NCBI GenBank assembly: GCA_001599755.1
Contig: BCHX01000001.1
Location: forward strand, 1 to 64,000
DNA: 64,000 nt
Reading direction: 5' to 3'
DNA from: Gliomastix tumulicola
Lineage: Eukaryota; Ascomycota; Sordariomycetes; Hypocreales; Bionectriaceae
The notes beneath the pieces were generated by a model, which worked only from the letters and a program-made list of their open reading frames with translations, made no database searches and was not told the DNA's origin. Numbering within the stretch: position 1 is the stretch's first letter; every line of letters starts with the position of its first letter. A program made the translations under genes and the position numbers. Of this stretch, positions 34,552 through 45,843 are shown piece after piece.

Positions 34552-35372
34552 TGCAAGAGAGCGTGAAGAAAAACAGGTGGTGACCAGCGTGCAGAGTAGG
34601 CAGTAGACCGTATGCCAATGCGGCTGAGTGTATTTGGGATGAAGCGACTTGAATGCAACTCAATGTCTGTTCAAGTGCCGAACTGCGAGTAGGTTACTGT
34701 TCCGATTACTTCGCCCGTGACAGATGAAGAATATAATAATGGTGCTCGAGATCGAATAGCGAGTGGCAGTACTTAGGTCACAGGTCACACTCGTACGGAA
34801 GAAGTTGCAACGAGCACCTCATTGATGCTTGCAGGCGATACCTTATATTCGCCATGTCTACAGTCTTATCTCCCGCAACCTGCAGGATGGATGCAGGTCT
34901 GCAGGGATCGGGGCCGATCAGCTTGGGCGACGACCTCTGCCGTGGCCGTGGACACTCCGCACTCCAGGGCTTCTGCGAAATCATGTGCTGGCCCCTCTCC
35001 GTCTCCAACTCGCACTACGAATGGAACGTTGTTTGTCGGGGAAAACGTCGGGCTTGGTTGGCGACGGGGTCCACAAAGTCTTGCCGCTGTGCGGTCATTG
35101 GCAATTTCTTAGGCTCGTGTCGCGGAGTCTCGGGAGCGGCAAAATCATCGGAATACGCTGGTACTTCAACTTATACTACTACTGAAGGATCGCGGGGAAG
35201 TCGTTTACATTGGACCTGGTCCAGACCCGCCACCAACAGACATTTCCTCCTGGTGCGTCTGGGGTCTTGCCATAAATGAGTTTGCCTGCCTCTCCAGGAC
35301 TTGCTGTCCTAATACAGGCGCCACTTACCTGATCTCAATCCGATACGACGTTTCTCTGATGCTCAGCTCGCC
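34552..35372. promoter_or_regulatory. divergent promoter, beta-mannosidase and sugar transporter
   Basis: 821 bp between the two ATGs with no gene inside. Joint induction of uptake and hydrolysis is the likely purpose. I did not identify a specific operator. Confidence 0.5.
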
Positions 35373-36989
35373 ATGACGATCTTCAAAGACGAACCGGCCC
35401 CAATCACTCATCATGCCGAGGAGCCCCCACCGGTCGCGGCCGTTGATGCGGCGATGCATCAGACCGGTGTCGCTGCTCTAGAAGTCATCAAGAGGCTAGA
35501 GCCCATCTCGACTACAAGCAAACGAATGATCCAACTCTACATGATCTGCGGGCTCATGTTCCTTGGATCTACAATGAATGGCTTCGACGGCTCCCTGATG
35601 GGCAATATGCTGGCCCTCCCTTCCTTCCAGAACCAATTCGGAGCATCTATCGTGGGCGTTCAGACCGCCTTCATCTCAAGCATGTACAACATCGGCTCTG
35701 TCTGCGCACTGCCCTTCATTGGGCCCTTGACAGACACTTGGGGGCGGCTCTGGGGCATCGTCATCGGCTCTGCATTTATCATCATGGGCACCATCTTGCA
35801 AGGTACCTCAACTGGCCTCGATCAATACCTTGCTGGACGGTTTTTTCTAGGTTTTGGGGGCTGCATTGCCAATGTGGCCTGCCCGTCCTTTGTTGTTGAG
35901 TTTGCACACCCTGTATATCGTGGTGTCATCACTGGATTGTACAACTGTTGCTACTACCTCGGGGCCATTCTGGCTGCAGCTTCCCTCCGGGGCAGCGTTC
36001 ACTACGATGATAACAGGTCGTGGCTCATCCCAACATGGGTTCAACTTGTCTTTCCTGTCATCTTGCTTCCCACATGCTACTTCTCTCCCGAGTCTCCGCG
36101 GTGGCTCTTCGTCCACGGCAAACCCGACAAGTGCCGCGAAATCCTGATCCGCTATCACGGTAATGAAAATCCCGACTCTTTGTACGTGCAACTTGAGCTT
36201 CGGGAGTTCGAGGAGCAGCTGGAGTTGGATGGTGCCGACAAGCGCTGGTGGGATTATCGAGTTCTCTTCAACTCCCGCGCAGCCATCTATCGCGCCATTT
36301 TGTGCGCGGTGGCTGTTTCTGCCTTCAGCCAGTGGACTGGTCAGAGCGGCGTTACCTACTTTCTGCCTGCTATGCTCTCTACGACTGGCATCACCAATTC
36401 AACTACGATTCTCAACATCAATCTCGGCATCACAATTACCAGTGGCGCGGCGGCCTGCTCTGGCGCAAGCCTCATGGATCGATTCGGCCGCCGGAAGATG
36501 CTCATTTCCTGCTGTGCGTCCATGGCTCTTCTCTGGGCGGGGATGCTGGGCGGCACGGGATCTTACTATGAAAACGGAAACACCGCAGCGGCGAAAGCGT
36601 CCATCGTCTTTGTCTTCCTAATCGGCATCGTCTTCTCCGCCGCATACACCCCTCTGCAGGCTCTTTACCCTGTTGAGTGTCTATCATACGAGCAACGTGC
36701 CAAGGGCATGGCCCTGCAGAACATGGCGGGCAATGCAGCCAGTCTCATCAACCAGTTCGCTTTTCCGATTGCCCTGGAAGACATCACGTGGAAGACATAT
36801 TTCATTTATCTCGCTACCTGCACGGCTGAGGCTATTTACTACTACTTTGTCATGGTGGAAACCAAGGGTCATACACTTGAGGAGCTCACCGAGATATTCA
36901 ACTCGCCTAATCCTCGCTTGGCGTCACTGGTGAAGAAAGAGGAGGTAGATGAAGCTGTGGCTCAGATTTCAGAGAATAAGGCTGTGTAG
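35373..36989 (+). CDS. MFS sugar transporter, lactose/oligosaccharide permease-like
   Basis: Single exon, 538 residues, twelve predicted membrane helices. Family marks are GFDGSLMGNMLALPSFQ in helix 1, GRLWG and GRFFLGFG in the first half, the sugar-porter motif PESPRWL before the central loop, DRFGRRKM, and the final ETKGHTLEEL. The Leu/Ser-rich helix 7 with FSQWTGQSGVTYFLP is usual for fungal lactose, cellodextrin and related permeases. The divergent intracellular beta-mannosidase suggests manno-oligosaccharide uptake, which is inference. Plasma membrane. Confidence 0.9.
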   Translation: MTIFKDEPAPITHHAEEPPPVAAVDAAMHQTGVAALEVIKRLEPISTTSKRMIQLYMICGLMFLGSTMNGFDGSLMGNMLALPSFQNQFGASIVGVQTAFISSMYNIGSVCALPFIGPLTDTWGRLWGIVIGSAFIIMGTILQGTSTGLDQYLAGRFFLGFGGCIANVACPSFVVEFAHPVYRGVITGLYNCCYYLGAILAAASLRGSVHYDDNRSWLIPTWVQLVFPVILLPTCYFSPESPRWLFVHGKPDKCREILIRYHGNENPDSLYVQLELREFEEQLELDGADKRWWDYRVLFNSRAAIYRAILCAVAVSAFSQWTGQSGVTYFLPAMLSTTGITNSTTILNINLGITITSGAAACSGASLMDRFGRRKMLISCCASMALLWAGMLGGTGSYYENGNTAAAKASIVFVFLIGIVFSAAYTPLQALYPVECLSYEQRAKGMALQNMAGNAASLINQFAFPIALEDITWKTYFIYLATCTAEAIYYYFVMVETKGHTLEELTEIFNSPNPRLASLVKKEEVDEAVAQISENKAV

Positions 36990-37174
36990 AGCAAGGACAT
37001 GGCAGTGGCCTCCGTTGTATCAGCGTATTGGGGACATCACTCTTAGCACTCTCTCATAGATTAGATAGTCTCCAAGGCCAGTGCTTCCCATTCATATCTA
37101 TTTAAGGAGCGCGCCCTCGGCTTATCTGAGCCCGCCGTGTGTCACTCTAAGTCTCATCGCCTTACTTCCCACCG

Positions 37175-37203
37175 AATGCACTTCCAATGCACTTCCAATG
37201 CAC
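37175..37203 (+). repeat. short tandem repeat after FMO gene
   Basis: The 11-base unit ATGCACTTCCA occurs twice in direct succession, followed by a partial third copy (ATGCAC). It lies just beyond the stop codon of the flavin monooxygenase, in its 3' untranslated region. Confidence 0.6.
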
Positions 37204-37217
37204 ATCGCAGGTTGAAC

Positions 37218-39331
37218 TTACTCCAGAGGAGCATTCAATCCCTCCTCACAGGCCTTGATTTGCAAGGCCACGTACTTTGAGTAAATTCGGCAAATGGCTA
37301 GGTTGCCTCCCATGTACCAAAAGTTCGGATGGCCACTTGGTCGCCACATCTAGGAGTTGAATCAGTCAGCCATTGTTCAAATGAAGCGAGAGCGCTGAGT
37401 ATTACTCACTGCATTGAGCTCGCCTTCCTCGTCAAGATCCCACACATCCTTGAGCCGTGACGCGACCTTTGGTCCCATGACCTTCTCGGCAGTGGTCTTC
37501 ATGTTATCGTAACCCGTGGCCAAAACGACGATATCGGCCTTGAGTTCGGTGCCATCCTTGAGCACGAGAGCATCGGGAGTGAAACCGGAAATGCCCCCAG
37601 GGCTCTGGTGGACTTTGACCTTCCCGTCGATGATGAGCTTGCTGCACCCGACATCGACGTAGTAGCCACCGCCACGGGTAAAGTAGAGTCGTCCGATGCC
37701 AGAGCCGTCGATGGCGTAGTCGAGTTTGAATCCAGCGCGTTCGAGACCCTCGATGGTCTCCTTGTCAGCCTCAGCGATACGCTTGGTGCCCGCAATGCTT
37801 AGTGCGAACTGCACGGGGAAAGGGAGACTCTCCGCGACGATATCACACTCCTCAGTCGGTGGTCTACCAACACCTATGTCAGTGACAAGAAGACAAGAGG
37901 ACATCACGAAAACCTTGGATGTAGCTGACTCACCCGTTGTCTGCGTGCATGCCCTCATGTAGCATAAACACGCCTTTGTCCAAAGACAGAACATACGTGC
38001 CCCTTCTCTGGAGCATCGTTACATCCGCACCGTTGTAATAGAAGTCCTCAGCGATGTCGTGGCCACTGTTACCAGTGCCGACCACGATCACTTTCTTCCC
38101 CTTGACGTCCATCTTGGATGCCTCCTCATGCTTACTGCCGTGGTAAACTTGGCCCTTGAACTCCGACTGGTTGGGGAAAGAAGGGACAAGGGGCTCCCCG
38201 GCATGGCCTGTGCAAAAGACGATGTGTTTGGGACTAAGAGTCCTGTTCTTGCCGTCCCGAGTGACGTCCACCGTCCAGTGACGCTTCACATCGTCAAAGC
38301 TGGCGCTGCCCAAGGTCGTCTTCGTCCACACGTTCAGCTCCATCAGGGAGACATATGCCTCGAACCAGTCACCCAGCTTGTCCTTCGGTGTGAACTGAGG
38401 CCAATTCTGAGGGAAAGGGAGGTAGGCCAGGTGAGTGAACTCCGCGGGATCGTGGGTGACGAGGGTCTGTTAGTAGTCAATATCTGGATATGATTCAATC
38501 ATTCATGAGAAACAGAGGAACTTACCCTGTAGCGGTTCCTCCAGTTGTCGCCGACCCGGTTGTTCTTGTCGATGATCAAAGCTGACAAGCCCATTGATTG
38601 TAAACGAGCCGCCATGTTCAGTCCAGCTTGGCCTTTCGCACTCATTAGTATTTCCGTCTGCGCCCATTTAGAAGCGTGCATAACGTACCGGCTCCAACAA
38701 CAAGAACCTCAGGCTCCTCGTCAACAAAGTCTACCTGTCGCTTCCGACGCTCGACCCATGTGCCCTTCTCAAGGCCCCCAGGCATACTGTCAATCGTGCC
38801 GTACCACCGCTTGTCGCCCAGAGGCTCGTCAACGCCTTTGAGGTTCTGGAGGGCCGTGTAAACGGCAAAGGCCTTCCAGACGCCAGGCCTCTCCTGCGTC
38901 AGCCGCAGGACTCCAGATCCAGAACCAATGCGTGACTCGAAGTGAAACATGGAGGAGATCCATGCGAAGCCGGTGTTTTCATCAACCGTCTCGAACCGCG
39001 GCTGGAACTTGCCCGTTTCGTGAAGACTAAGCGATGACAGCGGGCCTGACTTGTCGTTTTGTGCCAGGAAATCCCGGATTGCTCCTCTTCCATGGATGGT
39101 TCGAAAGTCCCACTGGAGCGCGAGGATATCGCGCCACCAGGAGTCTTCGTGGAAGAGGTCTTCTAGCTTGGAGAAATCACCGACAGCAAAAGTCGACTCA
39201 AGCTGGTTCAGCCACTCCTGCGCGACCCTCCACGCGTTGGGAGGGGAGTTCACTGGGGCTGTCTGGGGTAGTTTGATGACGTGGTCATGCTTCTTGGCTG
39301 AGCCGTTCTCGTTGACGGCGATGGGAGACAT
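37218..39331 (-). CDS. flavin-containing monooxygenase with N-terminal SnoaL-like domain
   Basis: Five exons, 39331-38689, 38632-38526, 38466-37934, 37863-37410 and 37349-37218, give 622 residues. Residues 1 to about 200 resemble an NTF2/SnoaL-like fold (FAVGDFSKLEDLFHEDSWWRD). Then come the FAD loop VLVVGAGQAGLN, made by the first splice, the FMO fingerprint FKGQVYHGSKH, the NADPH loop VIVVGTGNSGHDIAEDF and the ATGYD motif. The enzyme adds one oxygen atom to a nucleophilic or carbonyl substrate using NADPH. The substrate is unknown. This two-domain layout is common in fungal YUCCA-like FMOs. The last exon was located from its reading frame, MWRPSGHPNFWYMGGN. Confidence 0.9.
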
Positions 39332-40211
39332 GGTGTGGATGATGTTTGAACTGGACGGTATGACTCTGATGGTGAAAGGTCTTTCTTTCGTGGCGTGCAG
39401 GAGATGCTCATAGATATCACAGACCTATGGTTGCAGAGAAGACCAACACCTCCACAGTCAAGAGCTGATTGAGATATAAGAAGCGGACAAGTGAGCCACC
39501 AGGGTCTTTCTCCATCCTTGCTCCATCAGTATACTGGGACTGGCTGCCCCTCACATCAATGGTGATCCCAATAGCCGAGCGTACGTAGATACGCGCAGAC
39601 ACAAGGGCGTCGGGCGGCAGGGCTCCGATTCCACAGGGCCACGTGCCTTCACCCCAGCGAATCGGCCGGACTTCCACCTGGGGTCTTGTGAGCGGGACTT
39701 CTTGGGGTAAACGGATCTAACTCCGACGCTACTCCAGTCGCTCTCCTCCGCACGGCCTTGCTCCGGGCGGTAATATCGCGGGGATATTTTGTTAGTGATT
39801 GTCTCTCGTCAAGGTCACTTGTACATGATTTAGGCTCTTCTTTCTCCGACCGACGGTCTTGGGTAAGGGAACCGTGAATACAGTTGCTCGTCCACGAGGG
39901 TCGGGCGACCACAGCGCCACGTCCTCCGACCATGCATGTCTAGGAAGAAAATACAAGTCATAGAAATTATGATATTAATGCAACGGTCGTTCGTAATAAC
40001 TCTCAGCGACCCGACACCTAAGAATCTGCGTCTAGATTGGAAGCATTTAGTTCAAACGGATGTACACACGCATCTTGCTGCATATGAGAACCTCATGGTA
40101 TTGGGAGCTAAGTATCAATTTGAAGATTAAAGGCGGATTTAGAGCTCCCATAAGGTACTCGTCCCACGTGACGCATCGCCCGAACCTAACATTGCAGATG
40201 CTGTACTGACT
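39332..40211. other. intergenic, no gene seen
   Basis: Upstream of the FMO gene and downstream of the SDR stop. Only short frames without family features. Confidence 0.5.
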
Positions 40212-41235
40212 TCACCGAGCAGTGTAACCTCCGTCGACCGCCATTGACGTGCCCGTCACCCAACGCGCATCTTCACTTGCTAGAACGACGGCAAAGCTTG
40301 CAACGTCTTCTGGCTTCCCTGGCCCATTGAAAGGGTGTTTTCGCTGCAGATCCTCGATGGTCGTCTCTCGAGCTGTCGTTTCCTTAAATATGGCAGTTTG
40401 GATGTCTGAGATCAGAAAGTATTAGGTCAGACCTGAATACTTTGCGGGCAGAAGGAGACCTGGAGAATCAAGGACTTACAGCCAGGACAGATAGCGTTGA
40501 CATGAATCTGAGCTGATGCATAATCGAGAGCAACCTGGCGTGTCAAACTGCTCACGGCTCCTTTCGAGGCACAATAAGATGCTATAGTGGCTGCGTCAGC
40601 TGATTCCGGGCATATTTGAAACATGGCTTTGGTGAAGAGAAAGACGCACGATTACTGGGTCCTCCAATGAGCGCCATGATGGAGGAGATGTTCACGATCC
40701 AACCTCGATCTCCAGACGTGTGAGGCGTTTGAGTGAGCATCTGCGCGATGGCGTACTTGCAGCCGAGAAAAACAGACTTGGAATTAACCAACATGGTCTT
40801 GTCCCAAAGGTCCTCGTCGGTTGTGTGAATCCGCGCAGGCGGTCGAAGAGCCTCCAAGCCGACTCCTGCGTTGTTCACCAGACTGATCAGAGTTTCAGCA
40901 TTGGGACGCGTGTGAAAAATTTATAAAGCCCCCGGCAGCGCGCAGACTCACATATCTAGTCTTCCGAATGCCTTCTCTGCAGCCTGGACCACTGCCTCCC
41001 AGTCAGAAGAAGAGGTGACATCCGTCCTGATGAAAATTGCTTTTCCACCATTCCGTATGATAAGCTCGTGCGTCTCGACGCTGCTGTCTTCAAGGTCTGG
41101 AGCGCGAGCGAGAGGTCTCAAATCCGCGCAGACGACACTGGCTCCTTCATGAGCGTATCTTAACGCGATGGCTCGTCCAAGCCCAGAGGATGCGCCGGTC
41201 ACGATACTGACCTTGCCTTGTAGACGCATGGGCAT
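40212..41235 (-). CDS. short-chain dehydrogenase/reductase
   Basis: Four exons, 41235-40952, 40882-40650, 40581-40480 and 40405-40212, give 270 residues. The classical SDR marks are all present after splicing: cofactor loop TGASSGLGRAIA, LVNNAG, IVNISS and the catalytic YCASK, then NAICPGY and the C-terminal WVTGTSMAVDGGYT. It is an NAD(P)-dependent oxidoreductase of the FabG-like group. The acidic residue after the second strand (VVCADLRP) favours NAD over NADP. The substrate is unknown. It is flanked by an FMO and an ADH on the same strand. Confidence 0.92.
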
Positions 41236-41725
41236 GCTGGGATGTATGTGCGCACGGTCTTGTGAGATCCAAATTCGATTGATGTGGTCACAACTCGGGC
41301 ACTGCCAATGAAGCTAGAACCAAATCAAGGATGATTAGTACTTGTCTTGCAACAATTCAGGGACCTTTTCCTTATGAACCACCCACAGTCTTGGGGGGGA
41401 AGATGGCACTGTACGTGTACCTGGTCCCCTCATCGGGTGACAGTCCTCCGATTTTCCATCACGAACTTGCGAGAGGATGAACACCCCGCGGGGATGATCC
41501 CGAGGGAGGTGTGGGTTTACCACGTACGTCCGACGATGCTGACGAGTCCACCCCGACGATATGCAATGCCGACGATGTTGCATTTCTCCACGCTGCCCAT
41601 CGAGCTTAAGGAAAGTCAAGAACATTGAAGCCATCCAAGTCAATTTGAGTCTGTGGTTAGGAGCGCCAGGAGAATCAAGTGAAGATAGGTAGTCCAGCGA
41701 CAATGAGATTTTAATTTCTCCTAGT
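41236..41725. other. intergenic, no gene seen
   Basis: Between the SDR start and the ADH stop, both on the minus strand. Confidence 0.5.
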
Positions 41726-43044
41726 CTAGCCGAATACTTCATTGTATCCGGTCAAAGTAAAGCGGTATCGGACATCGCCCTTCTTCATGCGCAACATTGC
41801 CTCCTTTAAACCGGCCTCGCCAAGCTTGAGCTCCTCCACCCAGGCCTCCAACCCTTTCGTAGCTGCTAGCTGCAGCATGTCAAGCATCTCGCGTCTGCTA
41901 CCGAGGTGGGTAGCACCTATGAGGACGCCATTGGAGACGAGATTCTGAGCCTTGATAACCTGTCCTTCTTCCTCGGGCATGCCGACGGAAATCCAGCGGC
42001 CATGGACGTCCATCAAAGAGAGGTACTTTGCCAAGTCGAAGCCGGCAGACGAATTGGCACAGTTGATGATAAGGTCGAATGTGCAGCTGTGAGGCACCTC
42101 CCATCCTTCTTCCGCCGTTGCGATGAACCCGTCAGAACCCAGTGCGCGAGCCTCAGACTCCTTGGCTCTCGAACGCGAGATCGCCCATGTCTCGGCTCCC
42201 AAGGCCTTGGCGAACATGATACCAAAGTGGCCGATCCCCCCAATACCTACGATCCCAACCTTCTTGCCCTTGCCAGCTCCAAAACGCACCAGCGGTGAAT
42301 ACGCCGTAAGTCCGGCGCATAGCATCGGTGCCACTGTCTTGGTATTCAAGGCTTCTGGAATAGGAAACACCCAGTATTCGTGGACTCGTGTGTGAGATGC
42401 CAGTCCTCCCTGACTGATGATCCCGGTGTCTGGCCACCTGGACCCGTAGGTATTGATGAGATTGACCTGGCAGTATGTCTCGTTATCCTCACGGCATTGC
42501 TTGCAGTCTCCGCAGGAATAGACTTGCGCGCCGACGCCGACCCTCTGTCCTTCCTTGACGAGGGTGACTTTGGGTCCAGCTCTAACAACGCGACCAACAA
42601 TCTCTGCCCCTTAAGTCAGCAACTGCAGATATAAGCATTACAGCTGAAGACGCTCTCACCGTGTCCTACGCAAAGGGGAAAGTTCTGCTTTCCCCAGCCG
42701 CCTGTCACAGTGTGGACATCGCTTCCACATACGCCACAGGCGTCAATCTTGATGTCGACATCTAAAGTCTCGTCGTCAGTAGCAATTTCAAGGCAGAGAT
42801 GTGTATTTGAAATGCAACGTATTGGGAACTACCATGGTCATCAAACGGCTTCAATTCAAACTGGTAGCGCAAATCAGTCAGCGTCACGCTCTGACAAAAG
42901 AAAAGGGCTCAAACACGTTTGAACGTCACAGTTCGGAATAATTGAACTGCTGGTGGGGAGAGAACGCACAATTCGCTTGTGGAATACAGGAGGGTTTCCG
43001 GGAGCATCAACTTGGAAGCCTTCCGTCTTCGTAATGGCTGACAT
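41726..43044 (-). CDS. zinc alcohol dehydrogenase, cinnamyl/ADH6-type
   Basis: Four exons, 43044-42970, 42860-42833, 42761-42660 and 42603-41726, give 360 residues. The catalytic zinc ligands are in ACGVCGSDVH and VGHE, the structural zinc site is CGDCKQCREDNETYC, and the cofactor loop is VGIVGIGGIGHFGIMFAKALG. The overall layout (SQGGLASHTRVHEYW, PMLCAGLTAYSPL) is that of NADP-dependent cinnamyl and aliphatic aldehyde reductases such as yeast ADH6/7. It probably reduces aldehydes in the cytosol. The second exon is only 28 nt. Its promoter is shared with the divergent polyol dehydrogenase. Confidence 0.92.
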
Positions 43045-43635
43045 TGTGAAGAGTGATGAGTGCAATAATTTGGAACGAATATCTGCAAAGGTGGTACAAA
43101 GGGAGGCAAGGAGACAGTTACACGAGACGGCCTAACGTATTTAAAGCTAGAGGAAGCAACCCGGCGGCCGGGGACGACCTTAGACCGTGGGATTTACTTC
43201 ATCGTCACTTCTCGCAAGCCCGGAACGCTTCCGCCGCTTGAAGCCCCAATCGTGTGAGTATTTCAACACCACTCTCCCTCGCTGGAGAATTACGATCATT
43301 GGTCGGACCATCGGCCGTGTGGATATCCAAACTGAATTATCTTCTTCGAATGTAGCTGGGTATGGCCACGGGACGACTCATGAGAGAAGCGGGGCGGGGG
43401 TCCTGCCGAAGCCGGCGTCGGGGCCGAGAAGATGATCAACTGACCAAGAGTCGATCTCGGCGTTGGACCGCTGCCGAAGCTATGCGAGCACTAAGAGTCC
43501 TGTCTATCCATTGAGAAGCCGGTGGGCTGGGGATTGGGTCAGCTGATGGTCCAACGAGAGCTTGCACAGTAATGCCGAGGAGGCCGGGGAAAAGAGCTCG
43601 TGGATAGTTTGTCCTCGACCAAGCAATATCTGGCT
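43045..43635. promoter_or_regulatory. divergent promoter, ADH and polyol dehydrogenase
   Basis: The start codons are 710 bp apart with no gene between them. A TATA-like element of the rightward gene is at 43636. Confidence 0.45.
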
Positions 43636-43641
43636 TATAAT
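43636..43641 (+). promoter_or_regulatory. TATA-like element of polyol dehydrogenase gene
   Basis: TATAAT lies about 115 bp before the ATG at 43755. Confidence 0.4.
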
Positions 43642-43754
43642 CATCGAGACCTATCTTGAGTCTGATACATCCAAGACTCACAATCATTCCCATCCGTGAC
43701 CCACCTCGCCACAATCGTCAGAACAGCGACAAAACGCTCACGATCTTACGCACC

Positions 43755-44975
43755 ATGGACATCCTTCAGAAAAATCCCGTCAACTACGCTGTACAAACGA
43801 ACACAAACCACGATCTCAACCTTGTTGAGTGTGAAATCCCTGAGGTTGGGCCTGGCGACTGCCTCGTTCACGTTCGAGCGTCGGGCATCTGCGGTTCCGA
43901 TATTCACTTTTGGAAACATGGTCGGATCGGGCCTATGATCGTTACTGGCGAAAATGGCCTAGGACATGAAAGCTCAGGGGTTGTCCTCAAGGTTGGAGAG
44001 TCGGTGACCCGTTTCAAGCCAGGTATTTTGACTTCTGCGGCTTTATCACCCATGTCCATAACTCACTGACTCGCAATTTTGTAGGCGATCGTGTGGCGAT
44101 AGAGTGCGGTATTCCCTGCTCAAAGCCAACCTGTTACTTCTGTCGCACAGGCAGGTACAATGCTTGTCCAGATGTCGTCTTTTTCTCCACTCCTCCATAT
44201 CACGGAGTCCTGCGTCGCTTTCACGCTCATCCAGAGGCATGGCTGCACAAGCTCCCCGACCATGTGTCTTTTGAGGAAGGGTCCCTGGTCGAGCCACTCT
44301 CCGTCGCCTTGGCCGGTATCGACCGGTCTGGTCTACGACTGGCAGACCCCCTCGTTATCTGCGGTGCAGGTCCCATTGGTCTAACATCTCTTCTGGCCGC
44401 TAGTGCCGCTGGTGCTGAGCCCATTGTGATCACGGACTTGGACGAGGGCCGACTGGCAAAGGCAAGAGAACTTGTGCCTCGTGTGAGAACTGTCTTGGTT
44501 GAGAAGGGCCGCGATGCTCAATCAATTGCGCACAAAGTGGTAGAGCAGCTTGGTCAAGAGGCCAAGGTGGTCCTCGAGTGTACTGGAGTGGAGAGCAGTG
44601 TGCACGCCGGCATCTATGTGAGTGATAGAAATGTCCCAAAAGAGCCAAGATGAAGGACTACTTACTTGAACAGAGCTAATCAAAGTCATTATCATGTAGG
44701 CTACACGCTTTGGTGGCACAGTCTTTGTTATTGGGGTTGGCAAAGACTTTCAGAACATTCCTTTCATGCATCTCTCTGCCAACGAGATCGACCTGAAGTT
44801 TCAATACCGGTATCGAGATGTGTATCCAAAGGCAATCAGTCTCGTTGCAGCAGGTATTGTCGACCTGAAGCCATTAGTCTCTCACCGATTCACGCTGGAG
44901 GACGGAGTTGAGGCATTCAAAGTTGCAAGCACTCCAGGTGCCAAAGCAATCAAGGTACAAGTTTTAGACGATTGA
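43755..44975 (+). CDS. L-arabinitol 4-dehydrogenase/xylitol dehydrogenase-like
   Basis: Exons 43755-44022, 44085-44617 and 44700-44975 give 358 residues. It has the medium-chain zinc sugar-alcohol dehydrogenase marks: GICGSDIHFWKHGRIGPMIV, GHESSG, a cysteine set C-x4-C-x2-C-x7-C in the structural zinc loop, LLRR-like LRRFHAHP, EPLSVALAG and the cofactor loop GAGPIGLTSLLAA followed by an acidic Asp (TDLDE), which points to NAD. This combination is closest to fungal L-arabinitol 4-dehydrogenases, which act in L-arabinose breakdown. Xylitol or sorbitol as substrate cannot be excluded. Confidence 0.9.
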
Positions 44976-45843
44976 TGGATAATGTAAGTAGATATACTTA
45001 CTTGATTCCTAATCTAACGACTGTCCATCTACGCATGACTCTGGGGGAAGGATGAGCAGAAGAAATATCAGGATGGATTCAACCAACCACCGTCCAGCGC
45101 AGAGGGCAATATCCTAGTTTGCTAGTTCTGGAAGTCAAGAAACAGCCAACTGCGTCTCATACTGATAGGTCTAAAGCGCACGCGCTCAACACTTTGACGG
45201 TAAGATGGTCCTGCTGGACTCAGTGTCGGATTTGCTCAGGCCGGATGAGCATCTATCGTGCACCTTAGAGACCAGAGTGTATGATGAGCGGGACCAGGCG
45301 CACTAGCCTCGGAGGTATCTCCAGGGCTCAGGCGACAGTCCCCCGCAGTCTCGGGGTAAGCCCCGAGGCCAATGACAGGAAGCACTCTTCTCCACAGTCA
45401 ACACGGAGCCATCGAGTCATGGGCCTGGGACCCTTGCAGTGTTTCCACATCATCCTCCCAGAGACACGCGTTGGGAGACAATATCGGTGGCTTGCATTTC
45501 TTAGTCCATATCCTTCGAGGAGAGTGGCGACATAGGAGGTCATCCAAGTCACCTGCTTGGTCGCCGTCATGCCTGGGTAGCAATCACTCGGATGCCAAGT
45601 AACATTCAGCCTTCTGCACAGTAAGGACGGCGAGTGACGAATGCTGGTAAATTCATTGCCTTGGTGCTGGCCACGAGCACATTGGATGCATACGCTTGTC
45701 GCCAAATAGCAGCAAATACTGTCCGTCTATAGTGTTGTGTTCTTTCCCTCCTGTACCGAATCTCCAGACACCTGATATCCCCAAGCTGCTTCCCCTCCAG
45801 CGTTCTTACCGAAGACAGTCAACAACAGACCATAATTCTGGAA
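44976..45843. other. convergent intergenic region
   Basis: Between the stops of the polyol dehydrogenase and the sugar transporter. No gene or motif that I can support. Confidence 0.5.
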
